This document shows positions 1 to 8,546 of a DNA stretch of 64,000 bases, piece by piece. This DNA comes from 34-65-8 sp963529855 (GTDB lineage Bacteria; Pseudomonadota; Alphaproteobacteria; Sphingomonadales; Sphingomonadaceae). The stretch spans positions 310,001 to 374,000 of the forward strand of contig CAURZK010000002.1 of NCBI GenBank assembly GCA_963529855.1. Direction: 5' to 3'. Both the position numbers and the translations under genes were made by a program. Position 1 is the stretch's first letter. The number at the start of each line of letters is the position of its first letter. The notes beneath the pieces are model-generated. The model was not told the DNA's origin and made no database searches. It saw nothing but the letters and a program-made list of their open reading frames with translations.

Positions 1-399
1 GTCCGTGGGCGAGTATGTCTCGGGAATCTTGCCGACCACAGCCCGCGTAAGCCGGGTGAGCAAGGGCTGCGCGTCCTGCTCCATCATCCGTTCTGCCAGG
101 CCGCCGGCAAAAGGCAGACCGCCCAGTTCGATCCGGCGATACTCGCCTGGCATCGCCTGGAAGCACCGCGATGACACGCGCGTCTTGGCAAGCGCCAGCA
201 TCTCGGAACGATATTCGCGCGATGTGAAATCGCGCGCGAGTGCCTTGCCGACACGCTCTGGATTTTCGTCCGCGATGCAGGTCGTCCACGCCTCGATTGC
301 GGCGCGTTGCTTGGTAACGTCGGTTTCCTTGCGAACCGGCTGTGCGGCAACTGAACTGCCTATCAGGCCAAACAGCGCGGCGAGTACGGCGAAACGCAT
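1..399 (-). CDS. Putative secreted protein of the nuo operon, C-terminus outside window
   Basis: I do not recognise this family. The ATG at 399 begins a hydrophobic signal peptide (MRFAVLAALFGLIGSSVAAQ) with a plausible cleavage site after Ala-Ala. The visible 133 codons run open to the window edge, so the 3' end is missing. After the signal the protein is mixed polar and charged, with two cysteines (in TTCIAD and SSRCF) that could form a periplasmic disulfide. Its start overlaps the nuoF stop by one base (TGATG), so it is probably translationally coupled to nuoF and transcribed with complex I genes. A role in the respiratory complex is only suggested by position. Confidence 0.75.
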   Translation of the reverse strand, partial: MRFAVLAALFGLIGSSVAAQPVRKETDVTKQRAAIEAWTTCIADENPERVGKALARDFTSREYRSEMLALAKTRVSSRCFQAMPGEYRRIELGGLPFAGGLAERMMEQDAQPLLTRLTRAVVGKIPETYSPTD

Positions 400-1691
400 C
401 ATTCCGCCGCCTCCGCAAAACTTGCTTCCCGTTCCGCGATGCGCCGTTCCAGCTCCGGGCGGAAATGGCGGATCAGACCCTGGATCGGCCACGCAGCTGC
501 GTCGCCCAGCGCGCAGATCGTGTGGCCTTCAACCTGCTTGGTGACCTGCTGGAGCATGTCGATTTCCTCGATCCCCGCATCGCCAGTGCGCAGGCGCTCC
601 ATCATCCGCCACATCCAGCCCGTACCTTCGCGGCAGGGCGTGCATTGGCCGCAGCTCTCGTGCTTGTAGAAATAGCTGAGGCGCGAAATCGCGCGGACGA
701 TGTCGGTCGACTTGTCCATCACGATCACGGCCGCCGTGCCTAGGCCCGAGCCCACATCGCGCAGCCCGTCGAAATCCATCGGGCAGTCCATGATCTGCTC
801 GGCCGGGACCAGCGGCACCGACGATCCGCCGGGGATTACGGCCAGCAGGTTGTCCCACCCGCCGGTGATACCGCCGCAATGCTTCTCGATCAGCTCGCGG
901 AAGGGGATGCTCATCGCTTCCTCGACCACGCAGGGCTTTTCAACGTGCCCGCTGATCTGGAACAGCTTGGTGCCCTTGTTGTTCTCGCGACCAAAGCCGC
1001 TGAACCACGATGCACCCCGCCGTAGGATCGTGGGGACGACCGCAATGCTTTCGACGTTGTTGACCGTGGTCGGGCAGCCATAAAGGCCCGCGCCGGCCGG
1101 GAACGGCGGCTTGAGGCGCGGCTGGCCTTTCTTGCCCTCCAGGCTCTCGATCATCGCGGTTTCCTCGCCGCAGATATAGGCGCCCGCACCGCGGTGCATG
1201 AACACGTCGAAGTCGTAGCCGCTCCTGGCTGCGTTCTTGCCGATCAGTCCCGCCGCATAGGCTTCGTCGATCGCGGCCTGAAGCGTCTCGGCCTCGCGGA
1301 TATATTCGCCGCGAATGTAGATGTAGGCGGCGCGCGCGCGCATCGCGAAGCCCGCAACCAGTGCGCCTTCGATCAGCTTATGCGGGTCGTGGCGAATGAT
1401 CTCGCGGTCCTTGCACGAACCGGGTTCGGATTCGTCGGCATTGATGACCAGGAAGCTCGGCCGCCCGTCGCGCGATTCCTTGGGCATGAACGACCACTTG
1501 AGCCCGGTCGGGAACCCCGCCCCGCCACGCCCGCGCAAGCCGCTGGCCTTCACCTCTTCGATGATCGCGTCCTGCCCGCGCGCGATCAGCGCCTTGGTAT
1601 CATCCCAGTCGCCGCGCGCCTCAGCGGCTTTCAGGCGCCAGTCCTGATAGCCGTAAAGGTTGGTAAAAATGCGGTCCTTGTCGGCCAGCAT
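399..1691 (-). CDS. nuoF: NADH-quinone oxidoreductase subunit F
   Basis: This is the NADH-binding subunit of complex I: it oxidises NADH with FMN and passes electrons to the iron-sulfur chain. The 430-residue length is normal. Near residue 50-60 the FMN/NADH glycine-rich stretch GRGGAGFPTGLKW is visible, followed by YIYIRGEY and GAGAYICGEETA. Near residue 345-350 the N3 4Fe-4S ligand motif ESCGQCTPCREGT is present, with a later Cys in HTICALGD. I chose the ATG at 1691 because it starts the conserved MLADKDRIFTNLYG segment and overlaps the upstream small gene's stop as TGATG. A longer reading frame upstream is out-of-gene read-through. It lies in the nuo operon on the minus strand. Confidence 0.97.
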   Translation of the reverse strand: MLADKDRIFTNLYGYQDWRLKAAEARGDWDDTKALIARGQDAIIEEVKASGLRGRGGAGFPTGLKWSFMPKESRDGRPSFLVINADESEPGSCKDREIIRHDPHKLIEGALVAGFAMRARAAYIYIRGEYIREAETLQAAIDEAYAAGLIGKNAARSGYDFDVFMHRGAGAYICGEETAMIESLEGKKGQPRLKPPFPAGAGLYGCPTTVNNVESIAVVPTILRRGASWFSGFGRENNKGTKLFQISGHVEKPCVVEEAMSIPFRELIEKHCGGITGGWDNLLAVIPGGSSVPLVPAEQIMDCPMDFDGLRDVGSGLGTAAVIVMDKSTDIVRAISRLSYFYKHESCGQCTPCREGTGWMWRMMERLRTGDAGIEEIDMLQQVTKQVEGHTICALGDAAAWPIQGLIRHFRPELERRIAEREASFAEAAE

Positions 1692-1831
1692 CAGAACAGC
1701 ACTCCCTGCGTGGCGATATAGATCGCGGCGAGCACAAGTGCCGCAATCGCTGCCAGCTTCACCACGCCCGAAATCGCCTTGTAGGCGATGAAGGCGAGGA
1801 TCAGCGCAATGACGATGGGGGCGTATTCCAT
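1691..1831 (-). CDS. 46-residue single-span membrane peptide between nuoE and nuoF
   Basis: This small gene was found by reading the nuoE-nuoF gap. It encodes 46 residues beginning MEYAPIVIALILAF and ending TQGVLF, almost wholly hydrophobic, with Lys18 and Lys25 as the only basic residues. It could form one long or two short membrane spans. Its ATG (1831) overlaps the nuoE stop as TGATG and its TGA overlaps the nuoF ATG in the same way, so both neighbours fix its limits and support real translation. I do not recognise a named family. Association with complex I is inference from strict operon position. Confidence 0.8.
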   Translation of the reverse strand: MEYAPIVIALILAFIAYKAISGVVKLAAIAALVLAAIYIATQGVLF

Positions 1832-2499
1832 CACCATTCGCCCCGGTAATCGTGGTTGGCGTCGACCATTTCGCGCAGAGTGGTCGGCCCGCCAACCGGC
1901 TCGACGGTGTGGCGACCCGGCTCCTGCGTGCCCGGCCTGGGCGTCTGGCCTGCCGCCAGCGCATCCAGCACTGCGTCGAGGCGCTCAGGCGTCAGGTCTT
2001 CGTAGTTGTCGTCGTTGATCTGGACCATCGGCGCGCTGGAACAGTTGCCCATGCATTCCACCTCGGTCAGCGTCCACAGGCCGTCGGCCGAAACGTGGCC
2101 TTTCTTCATCCCGCGCGCCTTGCAGGTCTCGAACAAGGCGTCCGAACCGCGCAGCATGCACGGCGTGGTGCCGCACACCTGCACGTGGAATTTGCCGACC
2201 GGTCGCAGGTTGTACATGAAATAGAACGTCGCGACTTCGAGCACGCGGATCACCGGCATGTCGAGATAGCGGGCGACATATTCGATCACCGGCAGCGGCA
2301 GCCAGCCCTGTGTATCGGTTTCCTCGCCGACCTGCCGCTGGGCGAGGTCGAGCAGTGGCATGACCGCGGATTTCTGGCGCCCCTCAGGATAGCGCGCGAT
2401 CGCAGTGTCAGCCTTGGCCTTGTACGCGGGGGAAAACGCAAACGTACCCCACCGCTCGCGCAGTTCGGGGGTGTCGGGTGCGGGAGAACGGTCAGCCAT
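1831..2499 (-). CDS. nuoE: NADH-quinone oxidoreductase subunit E
   Basis: This is the 24-kDa-type subunit of the NADH dehydrogenase module, carrying the N1a 2Fe-2S cluster. The thioredoxin-like ferredoxin motif is clear: Cys in QVCGTTPCML (first pair) and Cys in VECMGNCSSAP (second pair). The N-terminal helical half contains the typical LLDLAQRQVG and EVATFYFMYNLRPVGK segments. At 222 residues it is slightly longer than the family norm because of a Pro/Gly-rich tail ending HDYRGEW. The start codon overlaps the nuoD stop (TAATG), indicating coupling within the operon. Confidence 0.96.
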   Translation of the reverse strand: MADRSPAPDTPELRERWGTFAFSPAYKAKADTAIARYPEGRQKSAVMPLLDLAQRQVGEETDTQGWLPLPVIEYVARYLDMPVIRVLEVATFYFMYNLRPVGKFHVQVCGTTPCMLRGSDALFETCKARGMKKGHVSADGLWTLTEVECMGNCSSAPMVQINDDNYEDLTPERLDAVLDALAAGQTPRPGTQEPGRHTVEPVGGPTTLREMVDANHDYRGEW

Positions 2500-3710
2500 T
2501 AGCGATCACACTCCCCAAACACCACGTCGATCGCGCCGAGGATCGCGGTCGCGTCGGGCAGCATGTGGCCCTTGCACATCATATCCATTGCCTGAAGGTG
2601 GCTGAAGGCGGTCGGGCGGATCTTGCAGCGATAGGGCTTGTTCGATCCGTCGCTGACCAGATAGACGCCGAATTCGCCCTTGGGGCTCTCGGTCGCGACA
2701 TAGACCTCGCCCGCGGGCACGTGGAAGCCTTCGGTGTAGAGCTTGAAGTGGTGGATCAGCGCTTCCATCGACTGCTTCATCTCGGCGCGCTTGGGCGGCA
2801 CGACCTTGCGATCTTCGCTCGCGACCGGGCCCTGCGGCATCTGCGCAAGGCACTGCTTCATGATCCGCGCGCTTTCGTAGACTTCCTTCACCCGCACCAC
2901 GAACCGGTCGTAGCAGTCGGAGTTGGTGCCGACGGGAATGTCGAATTCCATCCGGTCGTAGACGTCGTAGGGCTGCGATTTGCGCAGGTCCCACGGAATG
3001 CCGGCAGCACGGATCATCGGGCCGGAGAAACCCCATGCAATCGCGTCGTCGCGGCTGACCACGGCGATATCGACGTTGCGCTGCTTGAAGATCCGGTTAT
3101 CGAGCACCAGGCTCATCGCGTCGCCGAACAGTTCGGGCAGGCGGCCGTCGAGCCATTCACCGATATCGACCAGCAGCTTTTCCGGCACGTCCTGATGAAC
3201 ACCGCCGGGGCGAAACCAGGCGCTGTGCATCCGCGCGCCGCTCGCCCGCTCGAAGAAGTTGAGGCAATCTTCGCGGATTTCAAACATCCACAGGTTAGGC
3301 GTCATCGCGCCCACGTCCATCACGTGGCTGCCCAGGTTCAGCATGTGATTGCAGATGCGGGTCAGCTCGGCAAAAAACACCCGCAGGTACTGCGCGCGGA
3401 TCGGCACCTCGATGTTGAGCAGCTTCTCGATCGCGAGGACGTAGCTGTATTCCTGAGCCAGCGGCGAACAGTAATCCAGGCGGTCGAAATATGGCAGCGC
3501 CTGCAGGTAGGTCTTGTGCTCGATCAGCTTTTCGGTGCCGCGGTGGAGCAACCCCACGTGCGGGTCGATCCGTTCGATGATCTCGCCATCAAGCTCCATG
3601 ACCATGCGCAGCACGCCGTGCGCCGCTGGGTGCTGAGGCCCGAAATTGATCGTGTAATTGGTGATAACCTCGTCGCCGGTGGTGGGCGACTGTTCGAGCT
3701 GGAGACTCAT
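2499..3710 (-). CDS. nuoD: NADH-quinone oxidoreductase subunit D
   Basis: This is the 49-kDa-type subunit that, with NuoB, forms the quinone site of complex I. At 403 residues it has normal length. The conserved INFGPQHPAAHGVLR segment at the start, the RGTEKLIEHKTYLQ helix and the C-terminal AIDVVFGECDR are all present, the last being the alphaproteobacterial version of the usual FGEVDR ending. The start overlaps the nuoC stop as ATGA. nuoC and nuoD are separate genes here, unlike the fused nuoCD of E. coli. Confidence 0.97.
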   Translation of the reverse strand: MSLQLEQSPTTGDEVITNYTINFGPQHPAAHGVLRMVMELDGEIIERIDPHVGLLHRGTEKLIEHKTYLQALPYFDRLDYCSPLAQEYSYVLAIEKLLNIEVPIRAQYLRVFFAELTRICNHMLNLGSHVMDVGAMTPNLWMFEIREDCLNFFERASGARMHSAWFRPGGVHQDVPEKLLVDIGEWLDGRLPELFGDAMSLVLDNRIFKQRNVDIAVVSRDDAIAWGFSGPMIRAAGIPWDLRKSQPYDVYDRMEFDIPVGTNSDCYDRFVVRVKEVYESARIMKQCLAQMPQGPVASEDRKVVPPKRAEMKQSMEALIHHFKLYTEGFHVPAGEVYVATESPKGEFGVYLVSDGSNKPYRCKIRPTAFSHLQAMDMMCKGHMLPDATAILGAIDVVFGECDR

Positions 3711-4603
3711 GCCTCGTCCCCCTTAGGCTTCGGAGTGGCAGGCTTGCGGGCACGCGGCTTGGCCGGAACTTCGGTTTCTGTCGCAGCCTTGGTATCTTTA
3801 GCCTTGCCCTGCCGCGGAGCGCGCCGGGGCCGGGCTTCGGTCGGTTCCGGCGCTTTTTCGTCGATAGCAGTGTCTTTTTCTACCGGCGCGCCAGCAGCGA
3901 CTTTTTCCGCAGCCTTGGCGTCAGCCTTCGCACCTGCCCCTGTATCGCCCGGCTTTTCGGTCGTTTTGGGTTCGACAACGGGCGGGGTCGCCGCCTTCTC
4001 GTCGCCCGGCAGGACGTAATCGGCGCCCTCCCACGGGCTCATGAAATCGAACTGGCGCAGGTCCTGCGCAAGCTCGACCGGCTCGTAAACGACGCGCTTT
4101 TCGTCTTCGGAATAACGGAGTTCGGTATAGCCGGTGAGCGGGAAATCCTTGCGGAAAGGGTGCCCTTCGAAGCCGTAATCCGTCAGGATGCGACGCAGGT
4201 CGGTATTGCCCACGAAGAGAACGCCGTACATGTCGAACACTTCGCGTTCGAGCCAGCCTGCGTTCGGCCACAGCGTGGTGACGGTGGGGACCGGCGTTGT
4301 TTCGTCGGTGGCGCACTTCACCATGACGCGGCTGTTCCGCGTCAGGCTGAGCAGCATGTAGACGATCTCGAACCGCTCGCGGCGCTGCGGATAGTCAGCC
4401 CCGGCGATTTCCATCAGTTGCTGGTATTCGTGGTCGTCCCGCAAAGTGCGCAGCGCGTCAGCCACGTTGTCGCGGCGCACGGTGAGGATGAGTTCCCCAT
4501 GCTCTTCATGCGCGTCGACCAAATGCGCGCCCAGGGCCGCGGCCAGCGAACCCTTCAGACCATCGATCTGGGTAAAACGGGGAGCGGAATGCAGGATTGC
4601 CAT
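3707..4603 (-). CDS. nuoC: NADH-quinone oxidoreductase subunit C with long Ala/Lys/Pro-rich tail
   Basis: This is the 30-kDa-type peripheral subunit linking the quinone module to the hydrogenase-like core. Residues 1 to about 200 carry the family signature, including EREVFDMYGVLFVGNTDLRRIL followed by the DYGFEGHPFRKDFPLTGY stretch. The remaining hundred residues are low complexity, rich in Ala, Lys, Glu and Pro, ending PKPKGDEA, and look disordered. They lie beyond the conserved domain, so the 298-residue protein is about half as long again as the usual core. The gene overlaps nuoD (ATGA) and follows nuoB by 15 bases. Confidence 0.95.
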   Translation of the reverse strand: MAILHSAPRFTQIDGLKGSLAAALGAHLVDAHEEHGELILTVRRDNVADALRTLRDDHEYQQLMEIAGADYPQRRERFEIVYMLLSLTRNSRVMVKCATDETTPVPTVTTLWPNAGWLEREVFDMYGVLFVGNTDLRRILTDYGFEGHPFRKDFPLTGYTELRYSEDEKRVVYEPVELAQDLRQFDFMSPWEGADYVLPGDEKAATPPVVEPKTTEKPGDTGAGAKADAKAAEKVAAGAPVEKDTAIDEKAPEPTEARPRRAPRQGKAKDTKAATETEVPAKPRARKPATPKPKGDEA

Positions 4604-4618
4604 GTCAGCGCGAGCCCA

Positions 4619-5221
4619 TCATCGTTCAATCGTGCCCGCACGGCGGATTTTCCGCTGCAACTGCATCACGCCATAAAGCAAGGCTTCGGCAGTCGGCGGG
4701 CAACCAGGCACATAGATGTCGACCGGCACGATCCTGTCGCAACCGCGCACGACGCTGTAGCTATAGTGATAGTAGCCGCCGCCATTGGCGCACGAACCCA
4801 TGCTGATGACGTACTTCGGTTCCGACATCTGGTCGTAAACCTTGCGCAGCGCCGGGGCCATCTTGTTGCACAGCGTACCGGCCACGATCATCACGTCCGA
4901 CTGGCGCGGAGACGCGCGCGGGGCGACGCCGAAGCGTTCCATGTCGTAACGCGGCATGTTGACGTGGATCATTTCGACCGCACAGCATGCGAGTCCGAAT
5001 GTCATCCACCACAGACTGCCGGTGCGCGCCCACTGGAACAGTTCTTCCGTCGAAGTAACCAGGAAGCCCTTGTCGTCGACTTCGCTCTGCAACGCGCGGA
5101 AATAATCTTCGCCGGGCTGACGAATATCCGGGTGAAGCACCTGATTGTGCGCAGGCCCGGGTACAGTCGAAGCTGCCGGGTTGGCCATGCGGGCATCGCG
5201 GCTCACGTCGTTCACTCCCAT
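4619..5221 (-). CDS. nuoB: NADH-quinone oxidoreductase subunit B
   Basis: This subunit carries cluster N2, the last iron-sulfur centre before quinone. Its ligands are visible: the tandem cysteines of LACCAVEM, the Cys in MGSCANGGG and the Cys in VPGCPPTAEA. I chose the ATG at 5221 because a GGGAG ribosome site lies seven bases upstream and it overlaps the end of nuoA by ten bases. An internal ATG at 5188 (MANPAAS) is a weaker alternative without a ribosome site. The product is 200 residues, with a short variable N-terminal tail before the conserved HPDIRQPGEDYFRAL region. Confidence 0.95.
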   Translation of the reverse strand: MGVNDVSRDARMANPAASTVPGPAHNQVLHPDIRQPGEDYFRALQSEVDDKGFLVTSTEELFQWARTGSLWWMTFGLACCAVEMIHVNMPRYDMERFGVAPRASPRQSDVMIVAGTLCNKMAPALRKVYDQMSEPKYVISMGSCANGGGYYHYSYSVVRGCDRIVPVDIYVPGCPPTAEALLYGVMQLQRKIRRAGTIER

Positions 5222-5601
5222 TCCAGCGCTCCCACCTTCCAGGCGTAGGCAAGACCCACTGCGAGTTCGCCCAGGAAAATCATCATCGTGATCCAGCCCG
5301 GCCAGCCGGTCAGATCGAGGCTGACCGCCCACGGAAACAGGAACGCCGCCTCGAGATCGAAGATGATGAACAGGATCGCCACGAGATAGAACCGCACGTC
5401 GAACTGGCTGCGCGGCTCTTCGAATGCGGGAAAGCCGCATTCGTACTCGCTCAGCTTTTCAGCCGTGGGGTTGTGTGCACCGGTGAGGCGGGAAACGCCC
5501 ATCGGCAGGAACACGAACGCCGCCGATAATCCTGCCGCGATGAACAGGAAGATCAGGATCGGCAGGTATTGGGTCAGGTCGACCAAGGGTATGACTCGCA
5601 C
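5212..5601 (-). CDS. nuoA: NADH-quinone oxidoreductase subunit A
   Basis: This small membrane subunit of complex I has three transmembrane helices: about residues 10-32 (YLPILIFLFIAAGLSAAFVF), 72-92 and 100-122. The conserved loop KLSEYECGFPAFEEPRSQFDVRFY between helices 1 and 2 identifies it, including the redox-sensitive Cys of YECGF. The reading frame opens with GTG at 5601; a TTG eight residues from the family core (before VDLTQYLP) is an alternative, and no strong ribosome site favours either. It is the first gene of the nuo operon. A weak promoter-like pair (TTGCGC, 16 bases, CTAGGG) lies in the 80-base gap upstream on this strand. Confidence 0.94.
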   Translation of the reverse strand: MRVIPLVDLTQYLPILIFLFIAAGLSAAFVFLPMGVSRLTGAHNPTAEKLSEYECGFPAFEEPRSQFDVRFYLVAILFIIFDLEAAFLFPWAVSLDLTGWPGWITMMIFLGELAVGLAYAWKVGALEWE

Positions 5602-5634
5602 TGCGACAGTTCAGCCGCGCCCTAGTCCCCTCCC

Positions 5635-5655
5635 CCGCACCGCGCAAGGGTGCGG
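5635..5655. other. Short perfect hairpin between nuoA and the aldehyde dehydrogenase gene
   Basis: The arms CCGCACC (5635-5641) and GGTGCGG (5649-5655) pair perfectly around a seven-base loop. On the plus strand it is followed by AAACCGGTTTTT. On the minus strand, the direction of transcription of both neighbours, what follows is G-rich, so it does not look like a classic intrinsic terminator for the dehydrogenase gene. It could be a pause or RNA-stability element in the nuo leader. Confidence 0.3.
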
Positions 5656-5681
5656 AAACCGGTTTTTGCCCGCATTCCGGC

Positions 5682-7115
5682 CTATTTCATCATCCCGCGC
5701 ACGGCCTTTTCCGTCGCCGACCCGTAGGGGGGCTTAAAGCCGCCCAGCTTGGCCACGTCGATCTTGGGCTGAGTATAGATGCTGCGCGCGTGGCTGAATT
5801 CGCGGAAGCCCTCGACCCCGTGATAACTTCCCATGCCCGATGGGCCGACGCCGCCAAACGGCAGGTCTTCCATCGATACGTGGAAGATCACGTCGTTGAC
5901 CGTGACCCCGCCCGAAATCGTTCGGGTCAGCACCTTTTCACGCTCGCCTGCATCCTGGCCGAAGTAATAGAGGCCGAGCGGACGGTCGTTACGATTGACG
6001 TGGTCGATCGCTTCCTCGACCGCCTTGTAGGTCTTCACCGGCAGAACCGGGCCGAAGATCTCTTCCTGCATCGCCTGCATGTCATCGGTCACGTTGCGCA
6101 GGATGGTCAGCGGCATCTTGCGCGCGTTGCTGCTGCCGCCGAAATCCTCGTCCGCGGGGTTGACCTCGACGACCTCCGCCCCCTTGTCCCTCGCATCCTC
6201 CACCATGGACTGCAGCCGCTCGAAATGCCGGTCGGACACGATCGAAGCATAATCATCGTTGGCCAGCACGGTGGGGTACATCGTCCGCGCCCCCAGTTCG
6301 ACCGCGGCGACAGCGCCATCCTCCATATCTTCCGGCACGTACATGTAATCGGGCGCGAGGCAGATCTGCCCTGCGTTCAGCATCTTGCCCATCGCTATCC
6401 GTTCGCCCGCCGCCTTGAGATCGGCGCTGCGGCCCAGCACGACCGGGGACTTGCCGCCCAGTTCGAGCGTGACGGGGACAAGGTTCTTCGCCGCCGCCTC
6501 CATCACGCGCCGCCCGGTTGCGGTTGAGCCAGTGAACACCAGGTGGTCGAACGGCAGCCCGGAGAACGCCGCCGCAACTTCCGGCCCGCCAGTGAAGAAA
6601 GTAACCTCGTCAGCGGCGAAATATTTGGCGCACAACTCGGCCGAAAGCTCGCTGGTGCGCTCTGTGAACTCGCTCGGCTTTATCATCGCGCGGTTTCCGG
6701 CCGCCAGCACCTGCATCAGCGGGCCGAAGCTGAGGTTTACCGGAAAATTCCAGGGGCTGAGGATGCCGATCACGCCCTTGGGTTCATATCGCAGTTCCGC
6801 CTTCGCCCCCAGCAGGCCCAGCGGGAACTGGACATGGCGCCGTTCGGCCCGCGACCATTTTTCCATATTCTTCAGGCAATATTTGCCGAAGTTCACCGTG
6901 CCGGCGATATCGGTAATCATCGACTGGTGTTGGCTGCGGTTGCCGAAATCGCTCGCCATCGCGCGGCACAGCGCTTCGCCATGCTCCTTGAGCAGGGCCA
7001 TCGCCCGCCGAACGCGGTCTCGGCGAACCGGCAACGGCTCCGGCCGTGCGGCAGTAAAGGCCTGACGCTGCACCGCGAGCGCGGCTTCCATCTCGGCTTT
7101 GCGATCCTGGGCCAT
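5682..7115 (-). CDS. Coniferyl-aldehyde-dehydrogenase-type NAD(P)+ aldehyde dehydrogenase
   Basis: This is a soluble aldehyde dehydrogenase that oxidises an aldehyde to its acid. The oxyanion-site Asn lies in PWNFP (about residue 123), the general-base Glu in TLELGGKSP (about 218) and the nucleophile Cys in NAGQICLAPDYMYVP (about 252). The phrase around the Cys is typical of the coniferyl aldehyde dehydrogenase branch. The start ATG at 7115 has a strong AAGGAGAG site five to seven bases upstream and gives 477 residues, the usual length. It is divergent from the thiolase gene. The true substrate is unknown; aromatic or long-chain aldehydes are likely. Confidence 0.9.
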   Translation of the reverse strand: MAQDRKAEMEAALAVQRQAFTAARPEPLPVRRDRVRRAMALLKEHGEALCRAMASDFGNRSQHQSMITDIAGTVNFGKYCLKNMEKWSRAERRHVQFPLGLLGAKAELRYEPKGVIGILSPWNFPVNLSFGPLMQVLAAGNRAMIKPSEFTERTSELSAELCAKYFAADEVTFFTGGPEVAAAFSGLPFDHLVFTGSTATGRRVMEAAAKNLVPVTLELGGKSPVVLGRSADLKAAGERIAMGKMLNAGQICLAPDYMYVPEDMEDGAVAAVELGARTMYPTVLANDDYASIVSDRHFERLQSMVEDARDKGAEVVEVNPADEDFGGSSNARKMPLTILRNVTDDMQAMQEEIFGPVLPVKTYKAVEEAIDHVNRNDRPLGLYYFGQDAGEREKVLTRTISGGVTVNDVIFHVSMEDLPFGGVGPSGMGSYHGVEGFREFSHARSIYTQPKIDVAKLGGFKPPYGSATEKAVRGMMK

Positions 7116-7273
7116 CCACACTCTCCTTGGGTTGCTCTTTGCCACCTTTGTCCACCAATGGCGCGACGATGACAAGCGCGCTTTGGGGGGCTGCAACAGT
7201 ATGCCGTTTGCCTTCGCCGCAGCGCAGCATTAGGGAACGCGCCGATCAGACATTCCAGTACGAGGTTTCGCTC

Positions 7274-8470
7274 ATGGCCCAGTTTTCCGCCGCCGATCCG
7301 GTTGTAATCCTGTCCTACGCCCGCACCCCGATGGGCGGCATGCAGGGCGTCTTCAGCGACGTGAGTGCGACCGACCTGGGCGCAACCGCGGTCAAGGCGG
7401 CGGTCGAGCGTTCGGGCGTGGCCGGCGACAAGTTCGACCGCGTCTACATGGGCTGCGTTCTTCCCGCCGGCCTGGGCCAGGCGCCGGCGCGCCAGGCGAC
7501 GATCAAGGCGGGCCTGCCCAAGTCGGTCCAGGCGACCACGGTGAACAAGGTATGCGGCAGCGGCATGCAGACCGTCATCATGGGAGCCGAAGCTCTTGCC
7601 GCCGGCAACGCTGATTATGTCGTGGCTGGCGGGATGGAGAGCATGACCAATGCCCCTTACGTGCTGAAGAAGCATCGTTCGGGCGCCCGCATCGGCCATG
7701 ACACGGCCTATGACCACATGTTCCTCGACGGGTTGGAAGATGCCTACGAGGCGGGCCGTGCGATGGGCACCTTTGCGCAGGAAACCGCCGACGAATATCA
7801 GCTGACGCGCGAGAACATGGACGAATATTCGATCGAGTCGCTGCGCCGCGCCAACGCCGCGATCGAAAGCGGTGCCTTCGCTGACGAAGTCGTGCCGGTC
7901 ACGTTCACCACGCGCGCTGGCGAAACGACGGTCGACACCGATGAACAGCCCGGCCGCGGCAAGCCGGACAAGATCCCGACCTTGCGCCCTGCCTTTGCCA
8001 AGGACGGCACGATCACAGCCGCCACCTCCAGCTCGATCTCGGATGGCGCCGCTGCCGTGGTTCTGACGCGCGAAAGCGTTGCCAGCGCCAACGGGCAGCC
8101 CCCGGTCGCCAGGATCGTGGCAGTGGCCGCCCATGCCCAGGAACCCGCTCAGTTCACCGTTGCCCCGGTTGGTGCGATCCACAAGGTGCTCGACAAGGCG
8201 GGCTGGTCTGTCGACGACGTGGACTTGTGGGAAGTGAACGAGGCCTTTGCCTGCGTCGCCATGTTCGCAATGCGGGACATCGGCATTCCGCACGACCGGA
8301 TCAACGTGAACGGCGGCGCGACCGCACTCGGCCACCCGATCGGCGCGAGCGGGACGCGGATCATCGTGACCCTGCTCAACGCTCTCAAGCAGCAGGGCAA
8401 GAAGCGCGGCATTGCGAGCCTGTGCATCGGCGGCGGCGAAGCGACTGCGATCGCGGTGGAGCTGGCTTGA
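7274..8470 (+). CDS. Acetyl-CoA C-acyltransferase (thiolase)
   Basis: This thiolase condenses or cleaves acyl-CoA units. The 398 residues match the tetrameric biosynthetic/degradative family. The nucleophilic Cys is in NKVCGSGMQTV (about residue 91), the His in NGGATALGHPIGASG and the second Cys in SLCIGGGEATA near the C-terminus. The ATG at 7274 begins MAQFSAADPVVILSYARTP, the normal N-terminus; longer in-frame extensions upstream are not conserved in character. It stands alone on the plus strand, divergent from the aldehyde dehydrogenase across 158 bases. It may serve beta-oxidation, ketolysis or polyhydroxyalkanoate precursor supply. Confidence 0.93.
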   Translation: MAQFSAADPVVILSYARTPMGGMQGVFSDVSATDLGATAVKAAVERSGVAGDKFDRVYMGCVLPAGLGQAPARQATIKAGLPKSVQATTVNKVCGSGMQTVIMGAEALAAGNADYVVAGGMESMTNAPYVLKKHRSGARIGHDTAYDHMFLDGLEDAYEAGRAMGTFAQETADEYQLTRENMDEYSIESLRRANAAIESGAFADEVVPVTFTTRAGETTVDTDEQPGRGKPDKIPTLRPAFAKDGTITAATSSSISDGAAAVVLTRESVASANGQPPVARIVAVAAHAQEPAQFTVAPVGAIHKVLDKAGWSVDDVDLWEVNEAFACVAMFAMRDIGIPHDRINVNGGATALGHPIGASGTRIIVTLLNALKQQGKKRGIASLCIGGGEATAIAVELA

Positions 8471-8519
8471 CCCGTCAGCGCGGCGATCTGGCATTTCATT
8501 GCAATCACGCGTAGAAAAC

Positions 8520-8542
8520 TCCTCCCAGCAAATGGGGGAGGA
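8520..8542 (+). promoter_or_regulatory. Hairpin hiding the ribosome site of the downstream lipoprotein gene
   Basis: TCCTCCC (8520-8526) can pair perfectly with GGGAGGA (8536-8542) around a nine-base loop. The 3' arm contains the Shine-Dalgarno sequence of the lipoprotein gene starting at 8547. In the closed form ribosome access would be blocked. This could be translational control, perhaps temperature- or factor-sensitive, or simply a by-product of a strong ribosome site. Confidence 0.4.
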
Positions 8543-8546
8543 ACCA

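Noticed and set aside
2478..4019. Long open frame on the plus strand opposite nuoD and nuoC
   Set aside because: It is the antisense shadow of clear complex I genes, its composition is unlike a protein, and it has no family motifs.
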